DNA of 64,000 bases, taken from contig DASQWI010000006.1 in assembly GCA_035640355.1 (NCBI GenBank), forward strand, positions 1 through 64,000, given 5' to 3'. Under the pieces are notes generated by a model. It did not search any database, was not told where the DNA came from, and saw only the letters and a program-made list of their open reading frames with translations. The stretch comes from Actinomycetota bacterium (GTDB taxonomy: Bacteria; Actinomycetota; UBA4738; HRBIN12). Of the stretch, positions 24,025 to 33,057 are shown piece after piece; the stretch's first letter is position 1, and the number at the start of each line of letters is the position of its first letter. The translations under genes were made by a program, and so were the position numbers.

Positions 24025-24645
24025 TTGCCGGGAGAGTCGATCCGCGATCGCCTCGCCACGCTTTCGCGTGCGGAGCTCATCGCGCTCGTCGCCGTCGTCG
24101 GGGTGACCGTCGCCGGCGCGGGATTCTGGTACGTACGTTCGGTCCCGGCGCCCGTGCAGGTTCGCTCCGGCCCGTCCGAAGCCCTCGTCGCGGCGCCGCC
24201 CGCGTCGGCGTCGCCGACGATGGTCATCCTGGTCGACGTCGCCGGGTGGGTTCGGCGTCCCGGCGTGTACGAGTTCGCCGAAGGTGCGCGTGTCATCGAT
24301 GCGATCGACGCGGCCGGCGGCGCTCGACCCGGCGCGGTTCTGTCGAGCCTCAACCTCGCGGCGCCGCTCGTCGACGGCACGCAGGTATTGGTCCCCAAGG
24401 AGTCGCAGTCGGCGCCGACGACGGAAACCGGAACCGGGACCTCAGGCGCAACGGGTCTCGTCAACGTCAACAGCGCGACGAACGCTGAGCTCGAGACGCT
24501 GCCGGGTATCGGCGAGGTCATCGCTCAGGCGATCGTTGATCACCGGACCGAGAACGGACCGTTCACGTCGGTCGACCAGCTCGTCGACGTCAGCGGGATC
24601 GGCGACGCGACGCTCGAGAACATCCGGGAGCTCGTCACGGTGTGA
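24025..24645 (+). CDS. comEA: ComEA-like DNA-binding competence protein
   Basis: A 206-residue protein starting with TTG 24025 after a GAGGGGG Shine-Dalgarno. One membrane helix (about 17-38, ELIALVAVVGVTVAGAGFWYV) anchors it. An SLBB domain follows (about 65-125, VDVAGWVRRPGVYEFAEGARV), then a Thr/Ser/Gly linker, then tandem helix-hairpin-helix motifs (about 143-206, VNVNSATNAELETLPGIGEV). ComEA binds double-stranded DNA outside the membrane during transformation. Its stop overlaps the comEC start by 4 bases (GTGA). The 128 bases before it contain a TAGCGT box but no gene. Confidence 0.9.
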   Translation: MPGESIRDRLATLSRAELIALVAVVGVTVAGAGFWYVRSVPAPVQVRSGPSEALVAAPPASASPTMVILVDVAGWVRRPGVYEFAEGARVIDAIDAAGGARPGAVLSSLNLAAPLVDGTQVLVPKESQSAPTTETGTGTSGATGLVNVNSATNAELETLPGIGEVIAQAIVDHRTENGPFTSVDQLVDVSGIGDATLENIRELVTV

Positions 24646-27026
24646 CGGGCTGGCTCCTTCCGGGTCTTGCCGCGGCGCTGTGGCTCGGCTTGCTCGTGCG
24701 TCCGCTGGTCGGTGAGCGAGCTCCAGTACTCGTGTGGATGCTCGCAACGGCGGTGGCCTTCGGGGCAGCGGTCGGGTGCGCGCCGCGGATCGTTCCGACC
24801 GACGCGTTGCAACCGTTGGTGTCGGAGCCGCAGGACGCGCGGCTGGTCGACTCGGTCGCTCCATCGCGCTTGCGGCGTCGGCGCGCTCCGCCGTGGCTCG
24901 TCGGTGCACTGGCGCTCGTCGGTGCCCTCACGCTCGGGGTCGGTTGGGGGAGCGCGCAGGCACACCGGATCGAGGGGGCGTTTCTCGCGCGCGTCGCGCC
25001 GGCGAGTGTGACGGTCGACGGGTCGCTTCGAACCGATCCGAACGTGGACGGCGACCGATGGAGCGCCGTCGCGGACGTCTCGTTCGCGGAAACGGAGGAC
25101 GCGGCCGCGCGGGCTCGAGAATCGGTATGGGTCGACGGCCGCGGCGAGGCGCCGAACGCCGTGCGCGGCGACCAGGTCCGCCTAGTCGGGCGCGCCGTCG
25201 TCTCCGACGATGCGCAGTTCGCCGGGTTCCTCTCGAGCCGAGGTCTCGTCGCGGAGCTTCAGGTCGATTCGGCGACGCGGCTCGGCCCGTCGAGCGTCGC
25301 GTTCGTCAGGTGGGCGCAGTCGTTTCGAGCGCTTGTCGGCGGATCGATCCGCGAGCTGTTCCCTTCGCGCGAGGCCGGCCTGCTGCTCGGGCTCACGCTC
25401 GGCGACGACTCGCTGCTCGATCCAGAGGTCGAACGCGACTTCCGCGCGAGCGGTCTGTCGCACCTGCTGGTCGTGTCGGGCGGGAACGTCGCGATGGTCC
25501 TCGCGCCCGTGCTCGCACTCGCGGCGGCATTGAAGCTGTCGCCATGGCCGAGGTTCGCGCTCGGCGTCGGGACCGTCGTGTTCTTCGTCGTGCTGACGGG
25601 TGCCGAGCCGTCGGTTCTGCGCGCAGGAGTCATGGCCGGTCTGACGCTGTTCGGCGTGATGCTCGGTCGACCGAGGAGCGCCGCGTCGATCCTGTCGGCG
25701 TCGGTGTTCCTCCTGCTCGTACTGGATCCCGCGCTCGTGTGGTCGGTGGGGTTCCAGCTTTCCGTCGCTGCGACCGCGGGCATGGTCGCGTTGGCGACGC
25801 CACTCGCCGATCGCATGCCCGTGCTGCCCAAGCCCATCGCGCTCGCGGCGGGCGCGACGGTTGCCGCCCAGATCGGCGTGACGCCGGTGCTGCTCTACCA
25901 CTTCAACGAAGTGCCGACGTCGACGTTGTTCGCGAACGTGCTCGCCTTCGCGGCCGTCGCCCCGAGCCTGTTGCTCGGCCTCGTGGCGGCGTTCGTCGCG
26001 ATCGTGTGGTCGTCGCTCGGACGCCTGCTCGCGGCGATCGCGCTCCTGCCGCTCCGCTACCTCGAGATCCTCTCCGATCACGCCGCTCGGGCGCCGGCTC
26101 CGTGGATCACCGGCGGAGGCATGGCGACGCTCGTGCTTGGCCTGTTGTTCGCGGCCGCGTTCGCGTGGTGGATCCGTTCGGGACGGCGACCACCGCGTTT
26201 GGTGATGCTCGCGGGACTCGTCCTCGCGCCCCTCCTCGTCTGGTCGACCGCGCTCTCGTCGGGGCCGCCGTCGGGGCTCACCGTCCGGTTCTTCGACGTG
26301 GGGCAAGGCGATGCGGCGTTGCTCACGTCGCCGGCGGGCGTGACGATGCTCGTCGACGGTGGGCCGGACGAGGCGCAGGTTGCGACGGAACTCGCGGCAC
26401 TCGGTGTCAAGCGGCTCGACGTGGTCGTGGCGAGCCACCCGCACGCGGATCACGTCGTCGGTTTGCCCGCGATCTTGGCCCGCGTACCGGTTGGGCTCTT
26501 GATCGAGCCGGGCTGCGCCGACGACTCGCCCGACGGCGAGGGGCTCGCCGACGCGGTCTCCGATGAGGGCGTACCGGTTCGTCATCCGCGCGCCGGGGAG
26601 GTCTTCGTCGTCGAGGACGTCGTCGTCGAGGTGCTCTCGCCCGATCGGTGTTGGAAGGGCACCGAGTCGGATGCGAACAACGACGCGATCGTGCTCCGCG
26701 CGAGCGTCGGCGAGGACACGGTGCTCTTCGCCACCGAGCCCGAGGAACCCGCACAACAGGTGATGCTCGACGACGGCGTCGATCTTCGCGCCGACGTGCT
26801 CAAGGTGCCGCACCACGGAGCAGCAACGTCGCTCGAGGAATTCCTCCTGGCGGTCGATGCCGAGCTTGCGGTCGTGAGCGTCGGACCCAACACGTACGGG
26901 CACCCGGTACCGGAGGTCCTGCAATGGCTCGGCGACGGTGGAGCGGAGGTGCTCCGCACGGATCAGGCCGGCGACATCACCGTGTCGTTCTCGCCGTCGG
27001 GGCCGCTTGTACAGTTCGCGGCGTGA
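24642..27026 (+). CDS. comEC: ComEC/Rec2-family DNA uptake channel with metallo-beta-lactamase domain
   Basis: A 794-residue membrane protein from GTG 24642. Two or three N-terminal helices precede an OB-like DUF4131 domain, then the Competence domain with about eight helices, including FRASGLSHLLVVSGGN, the family signature. The C-terminal third is a metallo-beta-lactamase domain with FFDVGQGDAALL and the metal motif SHPHADH at 598-604, followed by KVPHHGAATSLE. It is the inner-membrane channel for single-stranded DNA; the lactamase-like domain is thought to be a nuclease. Overlaps on both sides couple it to comEA and holA. Confidence 0.94.
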   Translation: MTGWLLPGLAAALWLGLLVRPLVGERAPVLVWMLATAVAFGAAVGCAPRIVPTDALQPLVSEPQDARLVDSVAPSRLRRRRAPPWLVGALALVGALTLGVGWGSAQAHRIEGAFLARVAPASVTVDGSLRTDPNVDGDRWSAVADVSFAETEDAAARARESVWVDGRGEAPNAVRGDQVRLVGRAVVSDDAQFAGFLSSRGLVAELQVDSATRLGPSSVAFVRWAQSFRALVGGSIRELFPSREAGLLLGLTLGDDSLLDPEVERDFRASGLSHLLVVSGGNVAMVLAPVLALAAALKLSPWPRFALGVGTVVFFVVLTGAEPSVLRAGVMAGLTLFGVMLGRPRSAASILSASVFLLLVLDPALVWSVGFQLSVAATAGMVALATPLADRMPVLPKPIALAAGATVAAQIGVTPVLLYHFNEVPTSTLFANVLAFAAVAPSLLLGLVAAFVAIVWSSLGRLLAAIALLPLRYLEILSDHAARAPAPWITGGGMATLVLGLLFAAAFAWWIRSGRRPPRLVMLAGLVLAPLLVWSTALSSGPPSGLTVRFFDVGQGDAALLTSPAGVTMLVDGGPDEAQVATELAALGVKRLDVVVASHPHADHVVGLPAILARVPVGLLIEPGCADDSPDGEGLADAVSDEGVPVRHPRAGEVFVVEDVVVEVLSPDRCWKGTESDANNDAIVLRASVGEDTVLFATEPEEPAQQVMLDDGVDLRADVLKVPHHGAATSLEEFLLAVDAELAVVSVGPNTYGHPVPEVLQWLGDGGAEVLRTDQAGDITVSFSPSGPLVQFAA

Positions 27027-28009
27027 CCGAGCGGAAAGGGAGTTCGACGAACGCCGCGAGGAGACCGATCCACCTCTTGTGGGGTCACGACGACTTCCTC
27101 CTTCGCGCCGCGGCCCTCGAGCTCTTCGGCGACGTGCGTCCGCGAGAGGTCGATGCGGCCGAATGGGTGGGCGGCGAGACGGCCGACCTGGCGACGCCGT
27201 CGTTGTTCGGCGAGGCGCGTGGGCTGCTCGTTTCGAACGCCCGCGCTCTGCGCGAGGACGCGGTCGCCGAGCTCCGGCGGTACGTCTCGGCGGCCGATCC
27301 GAACGCGATCCTCATCCTCACCGCGACCGTCGGTGAACGCGCGAAGCCGCCGGCCGGCCTGCTGAAGCTCGTCGAGGGCGTGGGGTCCGTGAGGGAGGTG
27401 CGCTTGCAGCGCAAGGAGCTCGGGGGATGGATCGGAAAGCGCGCCACGGCGACGGGCCTGAACCTCGCCCCCGACGGCGTCCAGGCGCTCATCGAAACGA
27501 TCGGAGAGGACCCGGCGGCGCTCGATCAGGCGCTCGAACAGCTCGTCGCCGCGTTCCCCGGTGAGCGCATCACGCGCGGCGTGGTGACGAGGCAGTTCCG
27601 AGGCCTCGGTGACCAGCACATGTGGGACTTGTGCGACAAGGCGTTCACCCGCGACATGCCGGGTGCGATGCGATCGCTCCGAACGCTACTCGAGGCGCGG
27701 GACGCAGGGCTTCCGATCCTCGGAGCGATCGTCTCGCGCCTGCGAGACCTGATGCGCCTTCGTTCGTTGCCCAACCGCGTTCCTCTGGGCGAGGTCGCGC
27801 GGCAGGCCGGTCTGCGGTTCGAATGGCAGGCCAGGCGGTACCGCGATCAGGCCCGCCGGTTCAGCCTCGATGAGCTCGTCCTCGTGCACGAGCGAGTGGC
27901 CTGGGCCGATCGCGCGCTGAAGTCCGGCGCGACCGACGACGTGGTGCTCCCGTTGGTGATCGCGGCGATCGCCGGAGACCCGGCCGACGTTCCGGTGACG
28001 CCGATCTAG
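27023..28009 (+). CDS. holA: DNA polymerase III subunit delta
   Basis: A 328-residue protein from GTG 27023, which overlaps the comEC stop by 4 bases; longer in-frame extensions lie inside comEC. It has the HolA pattern: an N-terminal HLLWGHDDFLLRAAALEL segment in place of a P-loop, a central NAILILTATVGERAKP strand, KELGGWIGKRATATG, then a helical third domain with FTRDMPGAMRSLRTLLEA and an ending rich in WADRALKSGA. It is the clamp-loader subunit that opens the beta clamp. The comEC-holA-rpsT association is common. The gene is convergent with the HAD-HerA fusion, 12 bases away. Confidence 0.92.
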   Translation: MTERKGSSTNAARRPIHLLWGHDDFLLRAAALELFGDVRPREVDAAEWVGGETADLATPSLFGEARGLLVSNARALREDAVAELRRYVSAADPNAILILTATVGERAKPPAGLLKLVEGVGSVREVRLQRKELGGWIGKRATATGLNLAPDGVQALIETIGEDPAALDQALEQLVAAFPGERITRGVVTRQFRGLGDQHMWDLCDKAFTRDMPGAMRSLRTLLEARDAGLPILGAIVSRLRDLMRLRSLPNRVPLGEVARQAGLRFEWQARRYRDQARRFSLDELVLVHERVAWADRALKSGATDDVVLPLVIAAIAGDPADVPVTPI

Positions 28010-28021
28010 GAACGGACCCGG

Positions 28022-29731
28022 TCAGGGCGACGCTTCCGCGGGCACCGTGTAGCGCTCCGAGACGGCATCGAGGATCTCGCGCCGGCTCGTCTCGGCATCC
28101 GTGTCATTCGCGACACGCTTCGCAACCTCTCCGAGCGCCTCGTCCTTGATCACGTCACGGAACCACCTCTCGTAGTCGCCGCGGCCGAGGTGCCACAGCC
28201 ACGTCTCGTCGTCGACGCCCTCGGCGATCTGCGCGAACACCGCGAGGTTCTGCGCCTTGAGGTTCAGCCTGTCGTCTGGTCCGCGGAAGAAGAACGCCTT
28301 CTCCTCGACGTCGCCCTGCGCGTACTTGCGGCGGTGCCTTCGCCGTTCCTGGCCCGGTTCGACGGGGGCGAACGCGATCGGGGACTCTTCGACGAACCAC
28401 GCGACGGCCTGCCCTTCGTCCGGTCGAACGGCGTCGTCCCGCGGCGGCTCGACGCCTACAACGTTCGCGAACTTCCCCAGGGACTCGCTCGCTCCCTTGG
28501 AGGGCGTCAGCACCAGGTTCACCGGTTCGAGTGCCGCCGGCGACATCGCGTCGGCGTGCACGGTGACCATCACGACCGAGGCGACCCGTCGCGGGAGCGT
28601 CGCCTCCGGCGTCTGCAGGCCCGACGGGAGCAGGTGGTGCGCCTCGTCCACGACCAGCCAGTGCGGACGGCCGGTCTCGGCGCGCAGCTCCTGGAGCCTC
28701 GGTAGGAGCGAGCTCAGGAAGCCCGGACGGTCGTCGAGCCGCTCACCGAGCAGGTTCAGGACCAGGTTGATGTCGGGATCGACGAGCGCGTCGAGCGCCT
28801 CGTCGACGGTCGGTGCCCCGTCGTGAGATCCGAGGACCACCCCGTGCTCGAGCTCCTCGTAGTCGCCTTCCGGATCGATCAGGCAGAACTGGTACGCGTG
28901 CTCCACCAGCTCTTCGAGGAACGCCGTGACGAGCGTCGACTTCCCACTGCCGGATGGTCCGGTGACCAGCACGTTCGTGCGGTAGGGCCGAACCCGCACC
29001 GGTTCGCCGTCCTCGGCGGTCCCGATCACGATGTCGTGACGTGGAAGGCGCTCGTCGAGAAGCTCGAGGTCCGACTCGAGCAGCCCGTCGCAGAGCTCGC
29101 GAACGCCGTCGCCCCGGGTGCCGTTCGTCACGTAGTCGCATCGGTCCTTCACGGCGGGGAGCGCGTTCGCCACGGCCACCGAGAGCTCGCACGCATCGAG
29201 GAACGCGTGGTCGTTCTCCGCGTCGCCCACGCCGACGACGTTGTGCGGCGACAGTCGCAGCTCGTCGAGGGCCGCTGCGAGTCCCGACGCCTTCGTGACG
29301 CCGGCCGGCAGCACCATCACGGCGCCCTTGTTGAAGATGATCTGCAGCTCGAGGCCGAGCTCGTGGATCGCTTCGATCACGGTCGTCTGGTGCGGCTCCC
29401 ACGTCGCGACGATGACGTGACCGACGGAGAGTGGCTCGACGGCGCGTTCCTTCAGCGCGTCGACGAACGCGGGCGGAGGCGCTTCGGTCAGCGCTCGGGC
29501 GTTTCGCGTGGCCGGATCGAACAGCACCGCGCCGTTCTCCGCCACGACTCGGTCGAACACGTCGAGTCGGTCGAAGGCTTGGCGAAGGTCCTCGAGCTCG
29601 CGGCCGGTGACCAGGATCGTCCGGCGGCCGCTTTCGCGAACGCGTTCGATCGTCTCGACGACGTCGTCCGGGACAACGCCGTCGGTGGCAATCGTGCCGT
29701 CGTAGTCAGTGGCCAGGGCCACGTATCGCAC
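28022..29731 (-). CDS. Fusion of HAD-superfamily phosphatase and HerA-like ATPase
   Basis: A 569-residue protein in one uninterrupted frame. Residues 1-225 are a type IIB HAD phosphatase: DYDGT with D9 and D11, VTGR near 41-44, K146 and GDAEND at 169-174, so all four motifs are present. Residues about 245-470 are a P-loop ATPase with Walker A GPSGSGKST at 258-266, Walker B WLVVDEAHH with D362/E363, and the LIDPEGDYEELE segment typical of HerA/FtsK-like ATPases. The last 100 residues are helical. HAD IIB enzymes hydrolyse sugar phosphates; HerA-type ATPases form hexamers on DNA or act as NTP-driven motors. How the two halves cooperate is not known to me. It is downstream of rpsT on the same strand. 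Confidence 0.88.
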   Translation of the reverse strand: MRYVALATDYDGTIATDGVVPDDVVETIERVRESGRRTILVTGRELEDLRQAFDRLDVFDRVVAENGAVLFDPATRNARALTEAPPPAFVDALKERAVEPLSVGHVIVATWEPHQTTVIEAIHELGLELQIIFNKGAVMVLPAGVTKASGLAAALDELRLSPHNVVGVGDAENDHAFLDACELSVAVANALPAVKDRCDYVTNGTRGDGVRELCDGLLESDLELLDERLPRHDIVIGTAEDGEPVRVRPYRTNVLVTGPSGSGKSTLVTAFLEELVEHAYQFCLIDPEGDYEELEHGVVLGSHDGAPTVDEALDALVDPDINLVLNLLGERLDDRPGFLSSLLPRLQELRAETGRPHWLVVDEAHHLLPSGLQTPEATLPRRVASVVMVTVHADAMSPAALEPVNLVLTPSKGASESLGKFANVVGVEPPRDDAVRPDEGQAVAWFVEESPIAFAPVEPGQERRRHRRKYAQGDVEEKAFFFRGPDDRLNLKAQNLAVFAQIAEGVDDETWLWHLGRGDYERWFRDVIKDEALGEVAKRVANDTDAETSRREILDAVSERYTVPAEASP

Positions 29732-29774
29732 CGCGCACTCCTACCCGAGGAGGTGACGAACGACGCCTGGAGGG

Positions 29775-30050
29775 CTACTCGCCCGACGCGGCGGCGCGGT
29801 TCGCCGCCTTGGCCAGGCGTGACGCGTGGCGCGCGGCGGCGCGCTTGTGGATGACGCCCTTCGAGGCGGCGCGGTCGTACGCGCGAGCCGCGTCGCGGGC
29901 GCCGGCCAGGGCGGCGTCACCATCACCGCTGCCCGCAGCGGAGGTGACCTTCTTCGACGCCGTCTTGAGGGCGCTGCGGACCGCCTTGTTGCGCTTGCGG
30001 CGGTGCTCGTTTTGGCGGTTGCGCTTGATCTGCGACTTGATGTTGGCCAT
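29775..30050 (-). CDS. rpsT: 30S ribosomal protein S20
   Basis: A 91-residue, very basic and alanine-rich protein starting [18 protein letters not shown], with [20 protein letters not shown] near the end: the usual S20 pattern. S20 binds 16S rRNA helix 44 and the 5' domain. The gene is on the opposite strand to holA and lepA, and a TAGACT box 9 bases before its ATG makes it divergent from lepA. Confidence 0.96.
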   Translation of the reverse strand: MANIKSQIKRNRQNEHRRKRNKAVRSALKTASKKVTSAAGSGDGDAALAGARDAARAYDRAASKGVIHKRAAARHASRLAKAANRAAASGE

Positions 30051-30059
30051 GGACGGGCG

Positions 30060-30065
30060 AGTCTA
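30060..30065 (-). promoter_or_regulatory. Putative -10 box for rpsT
   Basis: Reverse-strand TAGACT ends 9 bases before the rpsT ATG. No Shine-Dalgarno is visible between them. Confidence 0.45.
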
Positions 30066-30115
30066 CCAGCGCGGTTTCGTCGTTCGAATTGAGCCGGACC
30101 TATGCGGCCCGCCCG

Positions 30116-30121
30116 TACGAT
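30116..30121 (+). promoter_or_regulatory. Putative -10 box for lepA
   Basis: TACGAT overlaps the in-frame ATG at 30122 and ends 9 bases before the GTG at 30131. This favours GTG 30131 as the real lepA start. Confidence 0.45.
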
Positions 30122-30130
30122 ATGCCGGCC

Positions 30131-31960
30131 GTGACCGAATCCACCCGCATCCGCAACTTCTGCATCATCGCCCACATCGACCACGGAAAGTCGACGCTGG
30201 CCGATCGCCTGCTGGAGCTGACACACACCGTTCCCGACCGGGAGATGCGCGAGCAGTACCTCGACAAGATGGACCTCGAGCGGGAACGCGGCATCACGAT
30301 CAAGGCCCAGGCAGTCCGGCTCGCTTACCGCACGAGCGACGTCGATCATGAGCTGAACCTGATCGACACGCCGGGGCACGTCGACTTCACCTACGAGGTA
30401 TCCCGGTCGCTCGCCGCGTGCGAGGGCGCCATCCTGCTCGTCGACGCTGCGCAGGGGATCGAGGCGCAGACGCTCGCGAACTATCACCTGGCGCGCGACG
30501 CCGGACTGGTGATCGTGCCGGCCCTGAACAAGATCGACCTGCCGCAGGCGAACGTCGAGGAGAATCGGCGCGAGCTCGCCGAGCTCGTCGGCATGGAGCC
30601 GGACGACGTCCTGGCCGTCTCCGGCAAGACGGGCCAGGGGGTCACCGACCTCGTCGAACGCGTCATCGAGCGCGTTCCGCCGCCGTCGGGTGATCCGAAC
30701 GCGCGGCTCCGCGCGCTGATCTTCGACTCGAGCTTCGACCCCTACCGTGGCGTCGTCGCGTACGTCCGCGTGTTCGATGGCGCGCTCCCCTCACGCTCGA
30801 AGGTCCGGTTCATGGCGACGGGTATCGATTCCGACGCCGAGGAAGCCGGCGTGTTCGCGCCCGAGGCGACGCCCGTGCCGTCGCTCGACGCGGGCGAGGT
30901 CGGCTACCTGGTCACCGGCCTGAAGGACGTGCACCAGGTCAAGGTGGGCGACACCGTGACCATCGCGGGGAAGCAACGAGCTGATGAACCTTTGCCCGGT
31001 TATCGAGAGCCGCTGCCGATGGTGTGGAGCGGTCTGTATCCCGCAGAGGGCGGTGACTACACGGAGCTGAGAGACGCGCTCGACCGGCTGAAGCTGAGCG
31101 ACGCGGCGCTCGTTTTCGAGCCCGAGACGTCGCAGGCGCTCGGCTTCGGGTTTCGGTGCGGGTTCCTCGGACTGCTCCACATGGACATCGTCAAGGAACG
31201 GCTCGAGCGCGAGTTCTCGCTCGAGCTCATCGCCACCGCGCCGAACGTCGAGTTCCACGCGGTCCGCGGCGACGAGAGGATCGTCGTGCACAACCCGAGC
31301 GAGATGCCCCAGCCGGGAACGTACGACCGCGTCGAGGAGCCGATCGTGCTCGCCACGATCATCACGCCGAGCGAGTACCTGGGCCCGGTGTTCGAGCTGT
31401 GCCAGTCGCGCCGCGGTGAGCTCTTGGAGATGAGCTACCTGTCGCCCGAGCGTGCCGAGGTCCATTACAAGCTCCCGCTCGCGGAGATCATCTTCGACTT
31501 CTTCGACCAGCTGAAGTCGCGCACCCGCGGGTACGCGTCGCTCGACTACGAACCGATCGGGTATGAGTTGAGCGAGCTCGTCAGGGTCGACGTGCTGCTC
31601 CACGGCGAGCCGGTGGACGCGTTCTCGAGCGTCGTGCACCGGGACAAGGCGTACGGGTACGGCCGGCGGATGGTCGATCGTTTGCGAGAACTGATCCCGC
31701 GGCAGCTGTTCGACGTGGCGATCCAGGCGTCGATCGGATCGCGGATCATCGCCCGCGAGACGGTCAAGGCCAAGCGCAAGGACGTGCTCGCGAAGTGCTA
31801 CGGCGGCGACATCACCCGGAAACGGAAGCTGCTCGAGGAGCAGAAGAAGGGGAAGGCGCGACTACGGCGCGTCGGCCGGGTCGACGTTCCGCAGGAGGCG
31901 TTCATCGAGGCGCTCCGCATCGACAAGGGTGACCGAACGAAGGCGGGGACGCGATCGTGA
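30131..31960 (+). CDS. lepA: Elongation factor 4 (LepA), ribosome-associated GTPase
   Basis: A 609-residue protein from GTG 30131. The G domain opens [19 protein letters not shown] and includes [13 protein letters not shown] and [23 protein letters not shown]. Domains II, III and V follow, and the LepA-specific C-terminal domain ends [26 protein letters not shown] with a basic tail. The whole length matches LepA rather than EF-G. EF4 acts on the ribosome, affecting initiation and back-translocation under stress. GTG 30131 is preferred over ATG 30122 because the latter overlaps the -10 box. Its stop overlaps the hemW start by 4 bases. Confidence 0.96.
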   Translation: MTESTRIRNFCIIAHIDHGKSTLADRLLELTHTVPDREMREQYLDKMDLERERGITIKAQAVRLAYRTSDVDHELNLIDTPGHVDFTYEVSRSLAACEGAILLVDAAQGIEAQTLANYHLARDAGLVIVPALNKIDLPQANVEENRRELAELVGMEPDDVLAVSGKTGQGVTDLVERVIERVPPPSGDPNARLRALIFDSSFDPYRGVVAYVRVFDGALPSRSKVRFMATGIDSDAEEAGVFAPEATPVPSLDAGEVGYLVTGLKDVHQVKVGDTVTIAGKQRADEPLPGYREPLPMVWSGLYPAEGGDYTELRDALDRLKLSDAALVFEPETSQALGFGFRCGFLGLLHMDIVKERLEREFSLELIATAPNVEFHAVRGDERIVVHNPSEMPQPGTYDRVEEPIVLATIITPSEYLGPVFELCQSRRGELLEMSYLSPERAEVHYKLPLAEIIFDFFDQLKSRTRGYASLDYEPIGYELSELVRVDVLLHGEPVDAFSSVVHRDKAYGYGRRMVDRLRELIPRQLFDVAIQASIGSRIIARETVKAKRKDVLAKCYGGDITRKRKLLEEQKKGKARLRRVGRVDVPQEAFIEALRIDKGDRTKAGTRS

Positions 31961-33057
31961 GCGCGGGTCTCTACGTGCACGTGCCGTTCTGCGTGACCCG
32001 GTGTGGGTACTGCGACTTCAACGCATACGCCGGCTTGGATCACCTGCGATCGCGGTACATCGCGGCGTTGGTGCGAGAGGCTGACCTCGCAGCCGACGAA
32101 TGGTCGGGCGAGACGTTCGTCAGCGTGTTCTTGGGCGGGGGGACGCCGACTACGCTCGACGTCGAGGACCTCCAAGCGTTGCTGACGCGATTGCGCTCGA
32201 CGGTCGACGTCGCTTCGGACGCCGAGATCACGATCGAGGCGAACCCCGACACCGTCGATCGGGCGGGGCTATCGGGGCTCCTCGATGCGGGATACGCCCG
32301 CCTGTCGATGGGAGCGCAGTCGTTCGATCATGCGGTATTGGCGGCGCTCGAGCGGTTGCACGATCCGGATTCGGCCAAACGTGCGATGCACGCTGCGCGA
32401 GCGGCCGGCTATGCCAACGTGAACCTCGACCTGATCTACGGCGCCAACGGCGAAACGCTCGAGTCGTGGGAGCGTACGCTGCGCGCGACGGTCGACCTTC
32501 AGCCCGAACACGTTTCCGCGTACGCGCTGACGATCGAGCAGTCGACCCCGCTGGGGCGGAAGGTACAACGCGGCGTCGTGCCGGCACCCGACGCCGACTT
32601 GCAAGCCGACATGTTCGAGCTCGCGTGCGAAGTGCTCGGCGAGGCAGGCTTCCGCCACTACGAGGTGTCCAACTGGGCGAAGCCCGGGCTCGAGTGCAGG
32701 CACAACCTCGGGTACTGGGAGCGGCGGCCTTACCTCGGGCTTGGTGCCGGCGCGCACTCGTACCGCGACGACGGCCGGTGGTGGAACGTGCGTCCACCCG
32801 AGGAGTATCTGTCGCTGGTCGAGAATGGACGGCTCCCGATCGGCGGCGACGAACGGCTCGAACCGAGCGACGCCCACCTCGAAGAGGTGTTCCTCCGATT
32901 GCGCATCCTCGAAGGGGTGCCGTCTTCGTGGATCGAAGACGAGCGGTCGGCCCCGTTCGTAGAGTCAGGCTTGCTCCTCGAAATCGACGGGGCGCTCGTG
33001 CCGACCGAGCGAGGAATGCTCTTGTTGAACGAGCTCGTCCTCGCGCTCGCCGGCTAG
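31957..33057 (+). CDS. hemW: HemW-like radical SAM protein (heme chaperone)
   Basis: A 366-residue radical SAM protein with the C12-x3-C16-x2-C19 cluster ([12 protein letters not shown]) close to the N-terminus and a YVHVPFC opening. The internal CRHNLGYW contains the HNxxYW motif that separates HemW from true coproporphyrinogen oxidase HemN. A GGGTPT motif is also present. HemW carries heme to apoproteins; older annotation calls it oxygen-independent coproporphyrinogen III oxidase. It is coupled to lepA by a GTGA overlap. Its TAG and the stop of the convergent reverse gene share a CTAG palindrome. Confidence 0.92.
   Translation: MSAGLYVHVPFCVTRCGYCDFNAYAGLDHLRSRYIAALVREADLAADEWSGETFVSVFLGGGTPTTLDVEDLQALLTRLRSTVDVASDAEITIEANPDTVDRAGLSGLLDAGYARLSMGAQSFDHAVLAALERLHDPDSAKRAMHAARAAGYANVNLDLIYGANGETLESWERTLRATVDLQPEHVSAYALTIEQSTPLGRKVQRGVVPAPDADLQADMFELACEVLGEAGFRHYEVSNWAKPGLECRHNLGYWERRPYLGLGAGAHSYRDDGRWWNVRPPEEYLSLVENGRLPIGGDERLEPSDAHLEEVFLRLRILEGVPSSWIEDERSAPFVESGLLLEIDGALVPTERGMLLLNELVLALAG

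Noticed and set aside
30089-30130. Longer lepA starts at 30089 and 30122
   Set aside because: Both lie upstream of or within the TACGAT box; the conserved protein begins after GTG 30131.
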